From assembly GCF_964355755.1 (NCBI RefSeq), contig NC_092671.1:15046501-15110500 (forward strand): a stretch of 64,000 nucleotides of DNA, read 5' to 3'. Made by a program: the position numbers and the translations under genes. This document shows positions 38,501 through 48,946 of this stretch, piece after piece (the first letter of the stretch is position 1; each line of letters opens with the position of its first letter). The stretch is from Antedon mediterranea (Eukaryota > Echinodermata > Crinoidea > Comatulida > Antedonidae). The notes under the pieces are model-generated. The model saw only the letters and a program-made list of their open reading frames with translations. It made no database searches and was not told the origin of the DNA.

Positions 38501-41088
38501 GTATTCTAACCCTTCCTAACAAAATGTTATATGCAAATGGTTTTTCCCGCAAACAGGAAAGCTGTGGTCAGTAACATACCATTATATGCAAGAGACTTAA
38601 CATAATGTGTCTTAATTTTGTCCACAGAAAACAGGAAGGCTGTGGTTGCTAACATACCATCAATAAAAAGTTTTGGTCATGCACCATCCGCTATCTCATT
38701 TATCACGATGGAGGATGGTGAACAGTACTGTGAATTTCAGTTCCAAGATGAAAACTGCACCGATATCAAAAACAAGAAACAAAAGGCGGAAAAACCAGAT
38801 ATGTATGCCCCTTGTCCTGGAAAACTTAAAAATCCACTCCAGAAAAATTTCCTATATACAGTAGCATCATTTATCGTATTTGTTAGTACTGCAACATTCC
38901 TATTGCTTCCAACATGTGTAATAATGTTAGTTTTGGTTCCAGTTGCATATATTATTAGAAAAATAATTCGCTGTTTTGCAAATACTTGTAATTGCTATGC
39001 ACCATGTTGCTGTTATACAGCAAATTGGCTCACAGACGATGAGAAACACTGGCTAGATGATCCAAGTTTGGAAAAGCCTGTAGTTCAAGCGTTACTTGAG
39101 GTCGAAGGTCGTATGGAAACGTCAAGATTAAAATCATTAATTTTATCGCGTGTTGTATCAAAAGAAAACAAGCAAGGAAAGAAACAGTTTCAGCGTTTTA
39201 CTCAAAAAATAGTTTGCCTTAAGTCTGGTAGTATTTGGGTTAATGATCTCAATTTTAATATTGACAATCACGTTTTTGACGCACCCCAAACTTTTAATAA
39301 TATAGAAGATTTACAAGAATTTATTTCACAAATATCAACAAAACAACTACTATTTGGCAGACCACTGTGGGAAGTATGTGTATGTTATGTAGGAAAGGGA
39401 GAAAACATAAAGACATATCTCCTATTTCGGATTCATCCATGCATGACTGACGGTATTAGTCTTGTTGAAATTTTACGCAAGTTCTTAGCAGATGAACATG
39501 AAACTTCGGATTTTAAATCTAGGTATGGCCGTGAAGCACTCATGTTCAATAGCGTACAAGCATTTTGTGTCGGTCTTATTGTGTTTTTGTCTCATTTACT
39601 TGGAAAACGCGACGTTTTTATGCCATGTATAAAGCCTATGAACGGAGAGAAAAAATTATTATGGTCGGATCCAATCAGTCTTGCCTCAGTGAAACGTATA
39701 AAGCTTATAACACGAATGTCTCTAAACGATGTGTTGTTGTCAACAATATCCGGTAGTTTACGTGGCTATTTCAAATCGCAAGGTATTACAAACCCGTGCA
39801 ATCTTCATGCTAACATTCCTGTTGATTTTCGCAGTTCTACGCAGCTGCTTGAACTCGGTAACCGTTACACGTTTGCACGTGCACCATTAACTACTAATAT
39901 TGAGGGCACTATTCCACGTCTTTGGGAATTAAAACATCAAATGCTGGAAGTAAAAAACTCAGGTGACCCTATGGTTATATATAATGTAATGAAAGTAATA
40001 AGAGTTCTTTTCCCGCAATTTATTTCCAAAGGTGTTCTAGCTAGTCTTTATAACCGTAGCTTTTGTACAATAGCAAATTTACCAGGATCTGAAACAAAGT
40101 TGAGTCTGGGAGGTTTCAAGATACAGTCAATCGTCTACTGGATGCCTACAAGAGACAAGGTTGTTATGAGTTTCTCAGCGATAACATATGCAGATGAGCT
40201 ACGTGTTGGATTACTTGTCGACAAAGCTGCAGTTCCTGATCCTCAAATAATTCTTTGCGAATTAAAAAAACAGGTTTGTTTAATGACATATATTTTATTA
40301 TGTGTATTAAATTAGAGGCAATTTAGCTTGAAGAAACCTCATGGATACAAAGGCTTGATTTGAACCTAGATCTTGAGATTTGAGATTTTCATATTCTAGG
40401 AACATATTATTTTACCAGTTTGCAATCATTCATTTAAATATTTTTAATTAACATGTTTAAAAAATGTATTTGAAATTTTATGATTTTAAAACAAATGATA
40501 TCCATTTATTATTATATTATAATCATAATATTTTATTATTATTTTAAATAAATTTGTTTATTTCAGTTTGCAGTGATAACTGACATTTTACAATACCGAC
40601 GCATCCCTGGAGAGAAAAGGCCACGTACACTAGATGATAATGAATATGAGGTCAGTTTGTGTGAGCCCTAATGCCTATCTTGTGAACTAAGTTCCCATAT
40701 ATACCCTACACTACACTTTATTTGTTTCTTAAAACAAAGCAATGGTTCAACATATATTCTGGTTTTAAATACCAAAATGAATACTTAATTGAAACCCAAT
40801 TTATATGTACTATTAATAGTGTATTAATTATTAAAAAAAGATAAAACATTTTATATATTTTAGGATGAAGATGACCCTCTAGATGAAGAAGTACGGCATC
40901 CAAAGCTGAAACAGCCATCGGAGCATGAGGCTCACACATCTCAAATGCGCCCTCTGTCGGGTCCGAACATTGCCTTATCAACAATTATTGCAAATACCCA
41001 GGTAGATTTAGAGGAATCTAAAGTAATTGAGAAAGTAAACAATGCTGAAAATCAAAACTTTTCACCATGCGTAGAGCGTAAATGTTAA
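32506..41088 (+). CDS. WS/DGAT-like O-acyltransferase with altered HHxxxDG motif
   Basis: Predicted membrane-associated acyltransferase of the wax ester synthase/diacylglycerol acyltransferase family. I assembled five exons by splice phase: 32506-32533 (MSFFAITAK plus one base), 36420-36491, 38628-40273, 40567-40650, 40864-41088 (stop TAA), about 684 residues. After an acidic N-terminus, a hydrophobic hairpin (FLYTVASFIVFVSTATFLLL and beyond) suggests ER-membrane insertion. Family features: LFGRPLWEVCV, the active-site region RIHPCMTDGISLVEIL (His303, Asp308-Gly309), MSLNDVLLSTISGSLRGYF (Asn400-Asp401), NIPVDFRSS and IANLPGS near the C-terminal domain. The family motif is HHxxxDG; here the second, catalytic-position His is Pro304, so activity is doubtful or altered. 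Exons 4-5 add an acidic tail. The 28-nt first coding exon is inferred (context CAACCATGT, donor GTAAGT) and is the least certain part. 5' noncoding exons may exist. Confidence 0.83.
34790..34949 (+). mobile_element. 5'-truncated Penelope-like fragment with 22-bp target duplication
   Basis: Second copy of the 6680-6848 repeat, starting at GGGCTAGTGTTGCCCGAAAG, so the CTGATGA half of the hammerhead core is missing. A 22-bp sequence at 34768-34789 is repeated exactly at 34950-34971 around the insert, a target-site duplication showing retrotransposition into the first intron of the acyltransferase gene. Confidence 0.8.
35482..35665. mobile_element. MITE, family C
   Basis: 184 bp with perfect terminal inverted repeats AAGGCCAATTTACACAGAC / GTCTGTGTAAATTGGCCTT and a GC-richer core. 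It lies in acyltransferase intron 1. Confidence 0.85.
35770..35897. repeat. 64-bp tandem duplication
   Basis: Two essentially identical 64-bp copies starting GTTTAGCCAATGACTGTACG. A smaller 16-bp doublet (TTAGAAAGGCTCAAAT) follows at about 35937-35967. Confidence 0.9.
37888..38239. mobile_element. MITE, family D
   Basis: Ends TTAAAGATGTATTGTCCCCC and, inverted, TTAAAGATATATTGTCCGCC. About 350 bp, in acyltransferase intron 2. A diverged reverse copy lies at 57640-57860, sharing the order TTTACCTGA, TTTAAAGCAAAAAATTG, AACAGTTTATTTT and CATTAAAACTGCAAAA-type words. Confidence 0.7.
38548..38586 (+). pseudogene. Decayed duplicate of the start of acyltransferase exon 3
   Basis: AAACAGGAAAGCTGTGGTCA and the following AACATACCAT closely match AAACAGGAAGGCTGTGGTTG and AACATACCAT at the beginning of the real exon (38629 on), 80 bp downstream. 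It keeps a CAG that could act as a weak alternative acceptor. Confidence 0.6.
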
Positions 41089-41242
41089 AAGTAAACTTTG
41101 CTGTTGTGTGTACACTTTTAAACTTAGATTTTAAATTTTGTAATTTGTTTACATGCAATATTATCCACCTACAGTAGGATACCCAAAAAAACAACATAAA
41201 ATGAACCGTTATAATAATTCCATTCCATACAATATTCCTTAT

Positions 41243-41899
41243 TATATAACACCTAAATAAATTCCTGTCATTTGATTGGATGATTGTGAGTCACATGGCG
41301 TGCAATAGTACGCACTATTAAACGATCGTTTAATAGTACTTTTTGAAACATTTTTGTGTACGAAAAAAAAAAACGTCTCGCGGATGAAAAAAAATCTAGT
41401 ACACAAATTATCTTATGATATGGCTCTGTACTGTGAAATACAACAGCGCCACCTGTCTTCTGGCCTCAGTTTCATTTGTAAACACCACCGCGAGATATGC
41501 AACAGCAGCAGATATTTGTGTACGATTTGGACATATATGTACTAATTTCATTCAAAAAGGCATTTAAATTAGCTTTAGATCGTTTTTAGGATTTTGATTA
41601 ATTAATGGGGAAATCCCTACAATACGTGGAATTGTTGGAAAAACCATAATTAGCCTAGATAAGTTCCAATTTTCTAGGCGTTTTAACCTTGCTAGGCCTA
41701 AGGTTGTTTGGTCGTTTGTTGACATAATTAACACTAAAGTAGGTGTGTTTATAAAATCCATATAAATATAACATTTAATATAATATTAAAAACCAAATGA
41801 TACTGTTTTTAATCAATGTGAATGAAATGTAGGCCTTTGGCTAGGGCTACCTTACCTTATTTGATTCAAATGACAGGAATCTACTTAGATGTTATATAA
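41243..41899. mobile_element. Inverted-repeat element, family E
   Basis: About 35-bp inverted ends: left TATAACACCTAAATAAATTC then CTGTCATTTGA, right TCAAATGACAGGAATCTACT then TAGATGTTATATA. About 650 bp, no coding capacity. The left end also occurs alone at 5200-5295. Confidence 0.75.
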
Positions 41900-41901
41900 A
41901 A

Positions 41902-42070
41902 CAAATAATGAATGTTTTATATTCGTGTAATGGTACAAGTGATGGCATTTGGTGAATGATGAAAGGTTAATATCAACTCGGCTGTCGCCTCGTTGATATA
42001 CAGTATAACCTTTCATCATTCACCTCATGCCATTATTTGTACCATTACACTCATAAACATTCATTATTTG
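41902..42070. mobile_element. Foldback MITE, family F
   Basis: Two arms of about 70 bp, starting CAAATAATGAATG and ending CATTCATTATTTG, separated by a short CpG-containing loop (CTCGGCTGTCGCCTCG). A diverged partial relative lies at about 55340-55440 (TGGTACAAGTAAT, GATGAAAGGTGAAA). Confidence 0.8.
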
Positions 42071-43010
42071 TATAATAACATATCCTGTTATTACTATTTC
42101 CTGCTATATATTATTATTATTATCTGTATATTGCTACAGAATAAAATAAAAGCCAGTTATCATTAACCACATTACAAGGGTAATCAAGCATTTAATACTA
42201 AGAAATATTTATTTTGGTATAAATTTGATGATGCTATTACTACATGACAAATTTATAAATATGGACATTGTAATTCACATATGTTGTCATACAAACTAGC
42301 CTAATGGTTTTAAAACAGTGTATCTGACATAGTATAATCCCTTAGGGTGGCAAATGTTTACCATATTTAGTATTAAAATTATGCAGTAGGATTACTCTTA
42401 TCTCATATTAATACTCTTTTATTCTCTAACACTACACACATTATATTCACAATTTCACCAGAATTTATAAAATAAAAAAATAAAACAGGAACTGTTTTCA
42501 TTACTAAATAATTGATTTATTCATCACATCTAAGATATTAGATTATTATTAACATAAATGAATAAAAATGTTGAAATCCAACAACATTTTGAGAGATACT
42601 GTAAATTGAAAAACACAAAATACAGATATATTAAATAAGGCTAAGGTCAAGTCATCAATATAATTAGAAATTATGATTGATCATGGAAAATAATATGATT
42701 AATAATTGAAAATAAAATATAAACATTTTAATTAATTAATTTAATTAATGTAAACTTGAGTATAATTTACAAATTTAATTTAGATTTCCAGGACGAATTG
42801 AAGTATTATTTACAATCTTAGATAGCATTGTAAATACATTTTATACTTTTCAGTGCAATCAAAACCATGTAAAATTTATATGTAATAATATTAGAAATAC
42901 AGTAAGTAATATTGATTATTATGATTGCAGTATGATTCTGGACAATATGTATGTCAACTTCAAAGTAGAGACCATATTAAGGAGACACCTGGACCCAACA
43001 AAGTGTTTAC
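42071..43010. other. AT-rich intergenic DNA
   Basis: No gene or element recognised; very low GC with long A/T runs. Confidence 0.5.
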
Positions 43011-43019
43011 TTAATAAAT

Positions 43020-43435
43020 GTGTCCCTTGAATAGAGGTTGGTTATAGTGTACACGTTTCCACTTGTTTGTTTTACAAAAAAGTGTCTCCTGAATAGGGGT
43101 TCCCCTTAAATAGGGTTGCACCTGAATAGTGATTGTCACTTGAATAGTGGTTTCTTGTGAATAGGGTGGTTGCACCTGAATAGTGATTGTCACTTGAATA
43201 GTGGTTTCATGTGAATAGGGTGGTATCCTGTGAATAGGGTGGTCTCCCATGAATAGGGTGGTGTCCCTTGAATAGTGGTGTCCATCTGAATAAGTTTGAA
43301 CAGTGGTTTCCTGTGAATTGAGTGGTATCCTGTGAATAGGGTGGTATCACTTGAATAGTGGTGTCCATCTGAATAAGTTTGAATAGTGGCTTCCTGTGAA
43401 TTAGGCGTATCCTGTGAATAGGGTGTTCTACTGTC
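43020..43435. repeat. Minisatellite
   Basis: About 20 imperfect units of roughly 20-22 bp of the type TCCTGTGAATAGGGTGGTAT and TGTCACTTGAATAGTGGTTT, with higher-order blocks. Open reading frames across it on the minus strand are repeat artefacts. Confidence 0.88.
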
Positions 43436-43439
43436 ATTT

Positions 43440-45290
43440 TACAATCATCTGTGTTTCAGCTGCTTGGCAGTCTCTGGTGCGACTTTATCTAAGTACCATT
43501 TGTAAATGAATAATTTATTTAAAAACAATTACACAATAATTATGTTTAGATAATTGTTTTTCATGTTTGATAAATGTATGGCAAATATTTGTTGACAAAT
43601 GTTTTCAATGTTTATGTTTTTTGTGATCGTAGAAATTTAAATTAATGTTTTAACATGAATGTACCGGACTCTGTAGTTGCCTTACTCATGGAGGTATTTT
43701 TTATACCTCCATGCAATACTTAAATCTTAATTTCTTATGTTGTAAGAAAAGCTTTGCCACAGGAATTAGACATACCATTTGCTTGTAACCTAAGACTTTG
43801 GGCACTGAATTGCCGTATGAAAGTTTTTTTATTTGTATTTTAAGTTCAAGGATTGAATAAAACATCCGTATAATTTATTCTTGTACTGTAGGACCGAGTT
43901 AAGGGCTTAATAATATAGGGCTTGGTGTTTAAGAGGATCCTTTACGGAGGCTGTTTCTTATACATGTTTTACCGATGTATATTAAATATAGTAAATACAG
44001 TAGGCCTAAATACCACAGTTATGTTGTTTACTTAAACAAAGTAGTTACGAAATTGTATATTCTATATGTACTTATGAATACATATAGATTATTGGTTGCA
44101 TAATATTTAAGTGTTTTCTGTATTTGTATATATTTTGAATAATATCCGTACGTCTGTGCAATTACAATTGTAAATATTGTTAATTTATTTAAATTTGTAT
44201 AAAAAATAGTATTCTCTAAAATTAACTGTGCAACCGGTCAATTATGTTTTTTAATTGTCTAGTGCACAACTTTGTAATTAAAGATATCTTGATAGAAATT
44301 AAAATTTAAATCTATGAAATTATATAATGAACATGATAATATTAACTACCATTAAGGAACAACTTGGTGGGCAGTAGAGCAAGACTCTTCTACTATTTAC
44401 ATATTTCTACATGTTATATGTAACTGATGGTTTGCCCCCTACTAAAAGTTCAACGATCATCTACAAAACATATATTCTTTTTATTGAAATACAATGTCGC
44501 AAATAGAAAAATCTAACCCATCCCATTTTTGTTTAAATAAGCAAATTCTTATATGCCTGTAGGCCTACTCTATGTAACAGTTTATTAGTCATAATATTTC
44601 TATCACCATGGAGAAATCCTAACTTATTTCTCCATGCTATTACAAAAACAATGCATTGTGCTTAATGAACAAGTATTTTAGTGAGGATATCTTTTTTTCG
44701 ATTTTTCATTTTCTTCCAAAACCTGACTGCTTTTTATTGTATACTGGCCTGAATGTTTATCAATAAATAATCTGTACTTAGATCATGACACTGTTGAATT
44801 CAGTAAAACTGTTCTTATGTGTCTTTAGGTCTAAAAAATGCTCAGTTTTAAATAAAGCTATTATTGCATGTTGAAATTTTTACACAATTTCTGGCCCGGA
44901 GGGGCAAGTTTTACTACACCAAGTCTAAACTGCGAATACATAGGCCTATTACAAGTATTATTGGAAATCAATGTTTTATGGGTGGAGTTTTGGAAATTTC
45001 CAGACATCAAAGATAAGAATAATTCAGATGAGAAGTAAAATATGTTGTGTTTAATATTTGATGATTTTAATTAATAATTTACAGTTTGAAGATCGAGAGA
45101 GAAGTTATTGAAAAAAAAAATTAGAGATTATGTATTAGGACTAGGGACCTGTATTTTTAGACTTTAATTAGTATTACCTGCAAAAGGAAATGTTAAAGGG
45201 TACAGAAGGCTATCAGTCAGTTGTAATTTTTCATTAGTCCTTCTTCTCTACAGATCATCGTACTGTAAATCATTGACTAAACTAAGTAAG
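43440..45290. other. AT-rich intergenic DNA between acyltransferase and IFIT-like cluster
   Basis: No exon recognised on either strand. Confidence 0.45.
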
Positions 45291-45309
45291 TAAATATTAC
45301 ATTATGTTA

Positions 45310-45400
45310 CTTATCATCCAATTGGTTCAGTTTTATCTTATCATTTGCTTCTGGAAATTCCCAAATCCCATCATAAACAATAAAACTGAGTTGCTTTCGA
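45310..45400 (+). promoter_or_regulatory. Degenerate kappaB-type promoter of IFIT-like gene 1
   Basis: CCAATTGGTT, then CTGGAAATTCCCAAA (a one-base-off kappaB palindrome at about 45352-45363), then AT-rich ATAAACAATAAAA in the TATA position and TTGCTTTCGA. The order and spacing match the modules upstream of genes 2 and 3 although the surrounding flanks differ, which supports function. Confidence 0.5.
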
Positions 45401-45933
45401 ATAATTAGTGCAAATATAGCTACATGTTAAAGATTGAATCGAACATTTTGGAATAATTTTGCAAGTGTGTTTTTTTTGTACGTAGTAAGCCATTAATTAA
45501 AGAGAATAGGTAAGCACAGTACCCATGTATTATGATTGCACGTAACACGAATGATGTAATAGGCCTATTGTAGATTATGCTTTTTTCGTACACCTTTGGA
45601 ATGAAAAGGACTAAGTAGCGCAAACGCCTATATTATGGCAATTTTGCGATTTATAATAATCTATTTTATAATTTTTTTCCAGCATAAAATTATGTATGTA
45701 TTAACATAACTCTATAGGGAGAGTTGGACCTACTGAACCTGCGTCTCCGCCACTCGTCTGATCTCTTTGATAAATTATTTGCATATCTGCAACTTCCTTT
45801 ACTCCGATTTGCTTTGTACTTTATTCTTAGTTGAGGCTTGTATGTATGACAAGATAAATGTAAGAACATAACTTCATTTGTTAATGTATAGGCCTAATTT
45901 ATTCTTATTAGATATCACCTGTACTTGTACAAT

Positions 45934-47472
45934 ATGACGTCATTAACAGACTTACAAAACCAGCTTCAGGGATTTCCCTGTCACTTTATTTGGGAACTTG
46001 AAAAGAAGTCGATCAAACAATTCGGATCTCTGGTGAAGCTTATTGACGAGCATATCAGCGATTCTCCTGCAATGGTAATTGAGGGATTGTTGTTCAAAAG
46101 CTACCTTTTCTTTTCGGAGTTCAGAGGAAATGCAGAAAAGAACAAAGCCGGAGCAATGGAATGTATCGAGGAAGTACGCCGTAAGATTCGAGAGGAAGAT
46201 CCATCCAAACAGCCCAATAATAATGGTTATTTGGCAATCGCTATTGCTCTTGAAGCCTGGTTCAACCATCGTGACCAGGATAAGCTCGAAGCTAACATTC
46301 GGGAACTGCAGAGGCTTGAATCACTCTATGAGGATGGATCACCAGAACATAATATGTTTAAAGGAAGTATCCACGCAACAAAGGGGTTTGCTTTGACACG
46401 TGTTGGTATGAATCGGTATTCTGAGAGTATTCAAGAGTTTGAAACAGCATTGGAATTATGCCCAGGGGAAAAAGACTGGCTCTTTTCAGTCGGCCTTGTG
46501 AGGTGGAGATTAGCTAAAGCCGCAGTTGTTAATCGGAATGGATTATGTGATGGTATGGGAAAAGTAGAAAGTATTTTCAATGAGGTTATAAAATTGAATC
46601 CTCAGCACAGCTATGCAATGGTTTTGATTGCAGAAATAAAACGAAGAAAAAAAACATTTCCAAGAGCACAATACTATTTAAAATGTGCTTTAAAAGTAGA
46701 ACCAGTACGTCATCATATATTAGGACAGGCAGCATCAGTGTACAGAAAGATGAAACAGTATGAAAACGCCCTGCGTGTTCTACATATCGCCGAGAAAATG
46801 GAAGGGTGTGGTTCTTTCATTTTTCACCAATTATACCTAGTGTATCGCGATATTTCATATAACGGTATTGCTGGATATAGTCCACCCAAGCTGGATTATC
46901 TCCAACTATCAATTGATTTGAATCCTTCAAATCTTGCTGCAAAAATTGATCGTGCCAATGAACTCTCGGCTACAGTACATGCTGAAGCTGCCGAAGAATA
47001 CTTCAACCATATTCTAGACAACGTAGAAAACGACACAGAGTCAGTGATTGTCGTCACTTACCAGTTTGCTACGTTCTTCCAAAAACAAAATAAAAGCAAC
47101 GAAGCAATTGGTCAGTTTCAAATAATTGTAGACCGAGCGTTAAATGAATGTAAAGAAGACGGTGGTCCGCCATTCACTTTCTTTAGAGAGATTAATTGGA
47201 GGGTAAAAAAGTCTATCGAAAGCATCATAGAACATCATGAAAATGTGCTTACAGACGATGCAATGGATATAAAGTCACGACTATTGCTAGCAGACTTAGA
47301 AAAGAAACTTGGTAACACAGAAACTGCTTACAAGCACTATCAACAAATACTTGACTTGGGATTGAACATTAACGAAGAACGCAAACGGACTATTCTACAA
47401 TACTTGGCTTCCGCCAAAAATGAAAACGTTGGTGACGTTGATGGCATAATTGTAGCCATAAAACACTTGTAG
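45934..47472 (+). CDS. IFIT-like TPR protein, tandem copy 1
   Basis: 512 residues, a cytosolic all-helical tetratricopeptide-repeat protein resembling vertebrate interferon-induced proteins with TPRs (IFITs). Vertebrate IFITs bind non-self RNA ends or act as scaffolds in innate immunity; that role is an inference here. The N-terminal LQNQLQGFPCHFIWEL matches the IFIT LxxLxCHFTWEL signature (Cys16-Leu22). The KGFALTRVGMNRYSESIQEF segment (about 150-169) aligns with the IFIT EGWALLKCGGKNYERA region. Further TPR-like pairs lie near 225-258, 260-293, 370-403 and 450-483. The ATG at 45934 is chosen because it aligns with the ATGs of copies 2 and 3. The coding region is uninterrupted, as in vertebrate IFITs with a short 5' exon. 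A 5' UTR acceptor is probable just upstream (TTATTAG at 45904-45910). Confidence 0.88.
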   Translation: MTSLTDLQNQLQGFPCHFIWELEKKSIKQFGSLVKLIDEHISDSPAMVIEGLLFKSYLFFSEFRGNAEKNKAGAMECIEEVRRKIREEDPSKQPNNNGYLAIAIALEAWFNHRDQDKLEANIRELQRLESLYEDGSPEHNMFKGSIHATKGFALTRVGMNRYSESIQEFETALELCPGEKDWLFSVGLVRWRLAKAAVVNRNGLCDGMGKVESIFNEVIKLNPQHSYAMVLIAEIKRRKKTFPRAQYYLKCALKVEPVRHHILGQAASVYRKMKQYENALRVLHIAEKMEGCGSFIFHQLYLVYRDISYNGIAGYSPPKLDYLQLSIDLNPSNLAAKIDRANELSATVHAEAAEEYFNHILDNVENDTESVIVVTYQFATFFQKQNKSNEAIGQFQIIVDRALNECKEDGGPPFTFFREINWRVKKSIESIIEHHENVLTDDAMDIKSRLLLADLEKKLGNTETAYKHYQQILDLGLNINEERKRTILQYLASAKNENVGDVDGIIVAIKHL

Positions 47473-48317
47473 ACTCACTGTGCTGTATTTACAACAGGTG
47501 GTACAATGTTCTACAAATAAACACTGAACTAAATTAATTTTATTAGACCTAATTCTGTCAAAGTATAGATTTTATCCCATAAAAGCAATCAAAATACGTC
47601 CATTTAATACTTGAGAGATGGCGCTACATCTTCACTCCCCATGATCCATTGTTATATGCTGTATGATTCTTTTTCTGGTTTCGACCGGGATAAAATCCTC
47701 AAATTCGATTGATTGACTGACCTATTCATTGTGGAAATAGATATTTAAAATACATGGGACTCGGCTGTACGAGTCAAGACGGGTGTGGCCCAGTTTATAG
47801 TATTTAACACTCGGTGTGTGGCACGATCAGCCGTTGACATAACGTGTTTGAAAAAGAGACAATTGAGTGTCAGGAGACATAAACAGTAACCAATGTGAGA
47901 GTCAGCAGACATGAAACTGCCGGTATTATTGTCTCTTGACATGATGCCGTACTTGAGTTGGGTGTCGAAGCGATAATATTATAACTATATTATATAGAAT
48001 TCGTAGAACTTTTCTTTTTAAAGAAAATAAATAATTACTAAAGATAGGATATTATAAATTTAATTTCATTGTTTAAAAGTATTATATTCTATACTGTAGC
48101 TATACTTTTATTTTGTGTATTATAGTCATAAATAAGTTACAGGTGAAACCAAAAGAAACTATCAACGTTTTCATCAAGAAAACAGTCTACACACAATTAT
48201 TGATTTATAAATTTATAATGGATAAGGCCTATTATTTCATCCAAAACAAATTGTGTCTTTTTTGTTCTTCTAATATTAGAGAAATGGTTAATAAAATGTC
48301 ATTTATTTACTTCCTTG

Positions 48318-48432
48318 TCCGATTGGTTAATACCATCACGTGACCCGTCGTTCGGGAAATTCCCACGTCACACCTATAAAATTGCTTTCGACACTACGAT
48401 ATACTGTCTTAAATGGTTGATTGAAATGGAAA
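48318..48432 (+). promoter_or_regulatory. Promoter of IFIT-like gene 2: kappaB site plus TATA box
   Basis: In order: inverted CCAAT-type box CCGATTGGTTAA (48319-48330), E-box TCACGTGA (48336-48343), perfect palindromic kappaB site GGGAAATTCCC (48354-48364), CACGTCAC, TATA box TATAAAA (48375-48381). An ISRE-like GAAATGGAAA (48423-48432) lies just after the expected TSS. The compact arrangement suggests Rel/NF-kappaB-driven induction; binding is inferred from consensus only. Confidence 0.65.
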
Positions 48433-48750
48433 GCGACGAAGACTAATTTCTATACAATGAGGTCGAAATAATATATATTCCAGTACTGTATACTGTACAG
48501 TATATACTGTACTTGTTAGGATTGTTGTTCTAACTTCACAGTCACATGGGAAGAGTAGGAAATGTAACTAGGAAGGGTAGGTAGGCCTATTTATTGTTTG
48601 TCGTAATGACGGATAGGCTGCAGATGATGTAGGCGTAGGCATATACATTTTTATACATACAGGATTTATTTGCATGTTACTCCCACTTGGCGGCAAGTAA
48701 TCAATTTCTGATGGCTGTTTTATGTTAAAAAGTATTGTTACAAGTAAAAA

Positions 48751-48943
48751 ATGGCTGCTTTCCACCGTCTACAAGTAAGATCGTTATCCTCTAAATAATC
48801 TTATAATTTTTTAGAAATAAATTTAAAATGAAAACAACTTAAAATTGACAAATTAAAATACTAGAATTCAAGTTTCAAGCACTATATTATTTGTATATAT
48901 AAACATTAAAATATAACTTATTCAATTATAGCTGGTGTTTTAA
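48751..48943 (+). promoter_or_regulatory. Upstream ORF spanning the 5'-UTR intron of IFIT-like gene 2
   Basis: ATG at 48751 (context AAAATGG) opens 8 codons ending at donor GTAAGA (48775). After the intron 48775-48931 (157 bp, acceptor TTATAG) it continues CTG GTG TTT TAA, encoding MAAFHRLQLVF. The uORF stop lies 3 nt before the main ATG at 48947. The same arrangement occurs in gene 3. Confidence 0.5.
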
Positions 48944-48946
48944 GGT

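Larger units (their letters stand above)
47473..48946 (+). repeat. Duplicated IFIT intergenic unit, copy 1
   Basis: 3' UTR, spacer, promoter and 5' UTR between IFIT-like genes 1 and 2. It is nearly identical to 50486-51909, differing by small indels. AATAAA at about 47516 is a probable poly(A) signal for gene 1. The whole duplicated unit (gene plus spacer) is about 3.0 kb. Confidence 0.9.

Noticed and set aside
38618-38627. TTG-initiated start for the acyltransferase
   Set aside because: This is the end of an intron (TTTTGTCCACAG); the exon is joined in phase to 36420-36491.
43011-43437. Minus-strand ORFs rich in HPIHR/PPYSQ repeats
   Set aside because: These are translations of the GAATAGGGTGG minisatellite, not a protein-coding gene.
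45925-45933. Upstream start of IFIT-like copy 1
   Set aside because: There is no ATG there; the ATG at 45934 aligns with those of copies 2 and 3 and gives the same length as copy 2.
45952-46269. Antisense ORFs over the IFIT-like genes, also at 48965-49204 and 52302-52493
   Set aside because: They are shadows of the real coding strand and shift with gene sequence; no independent signal.
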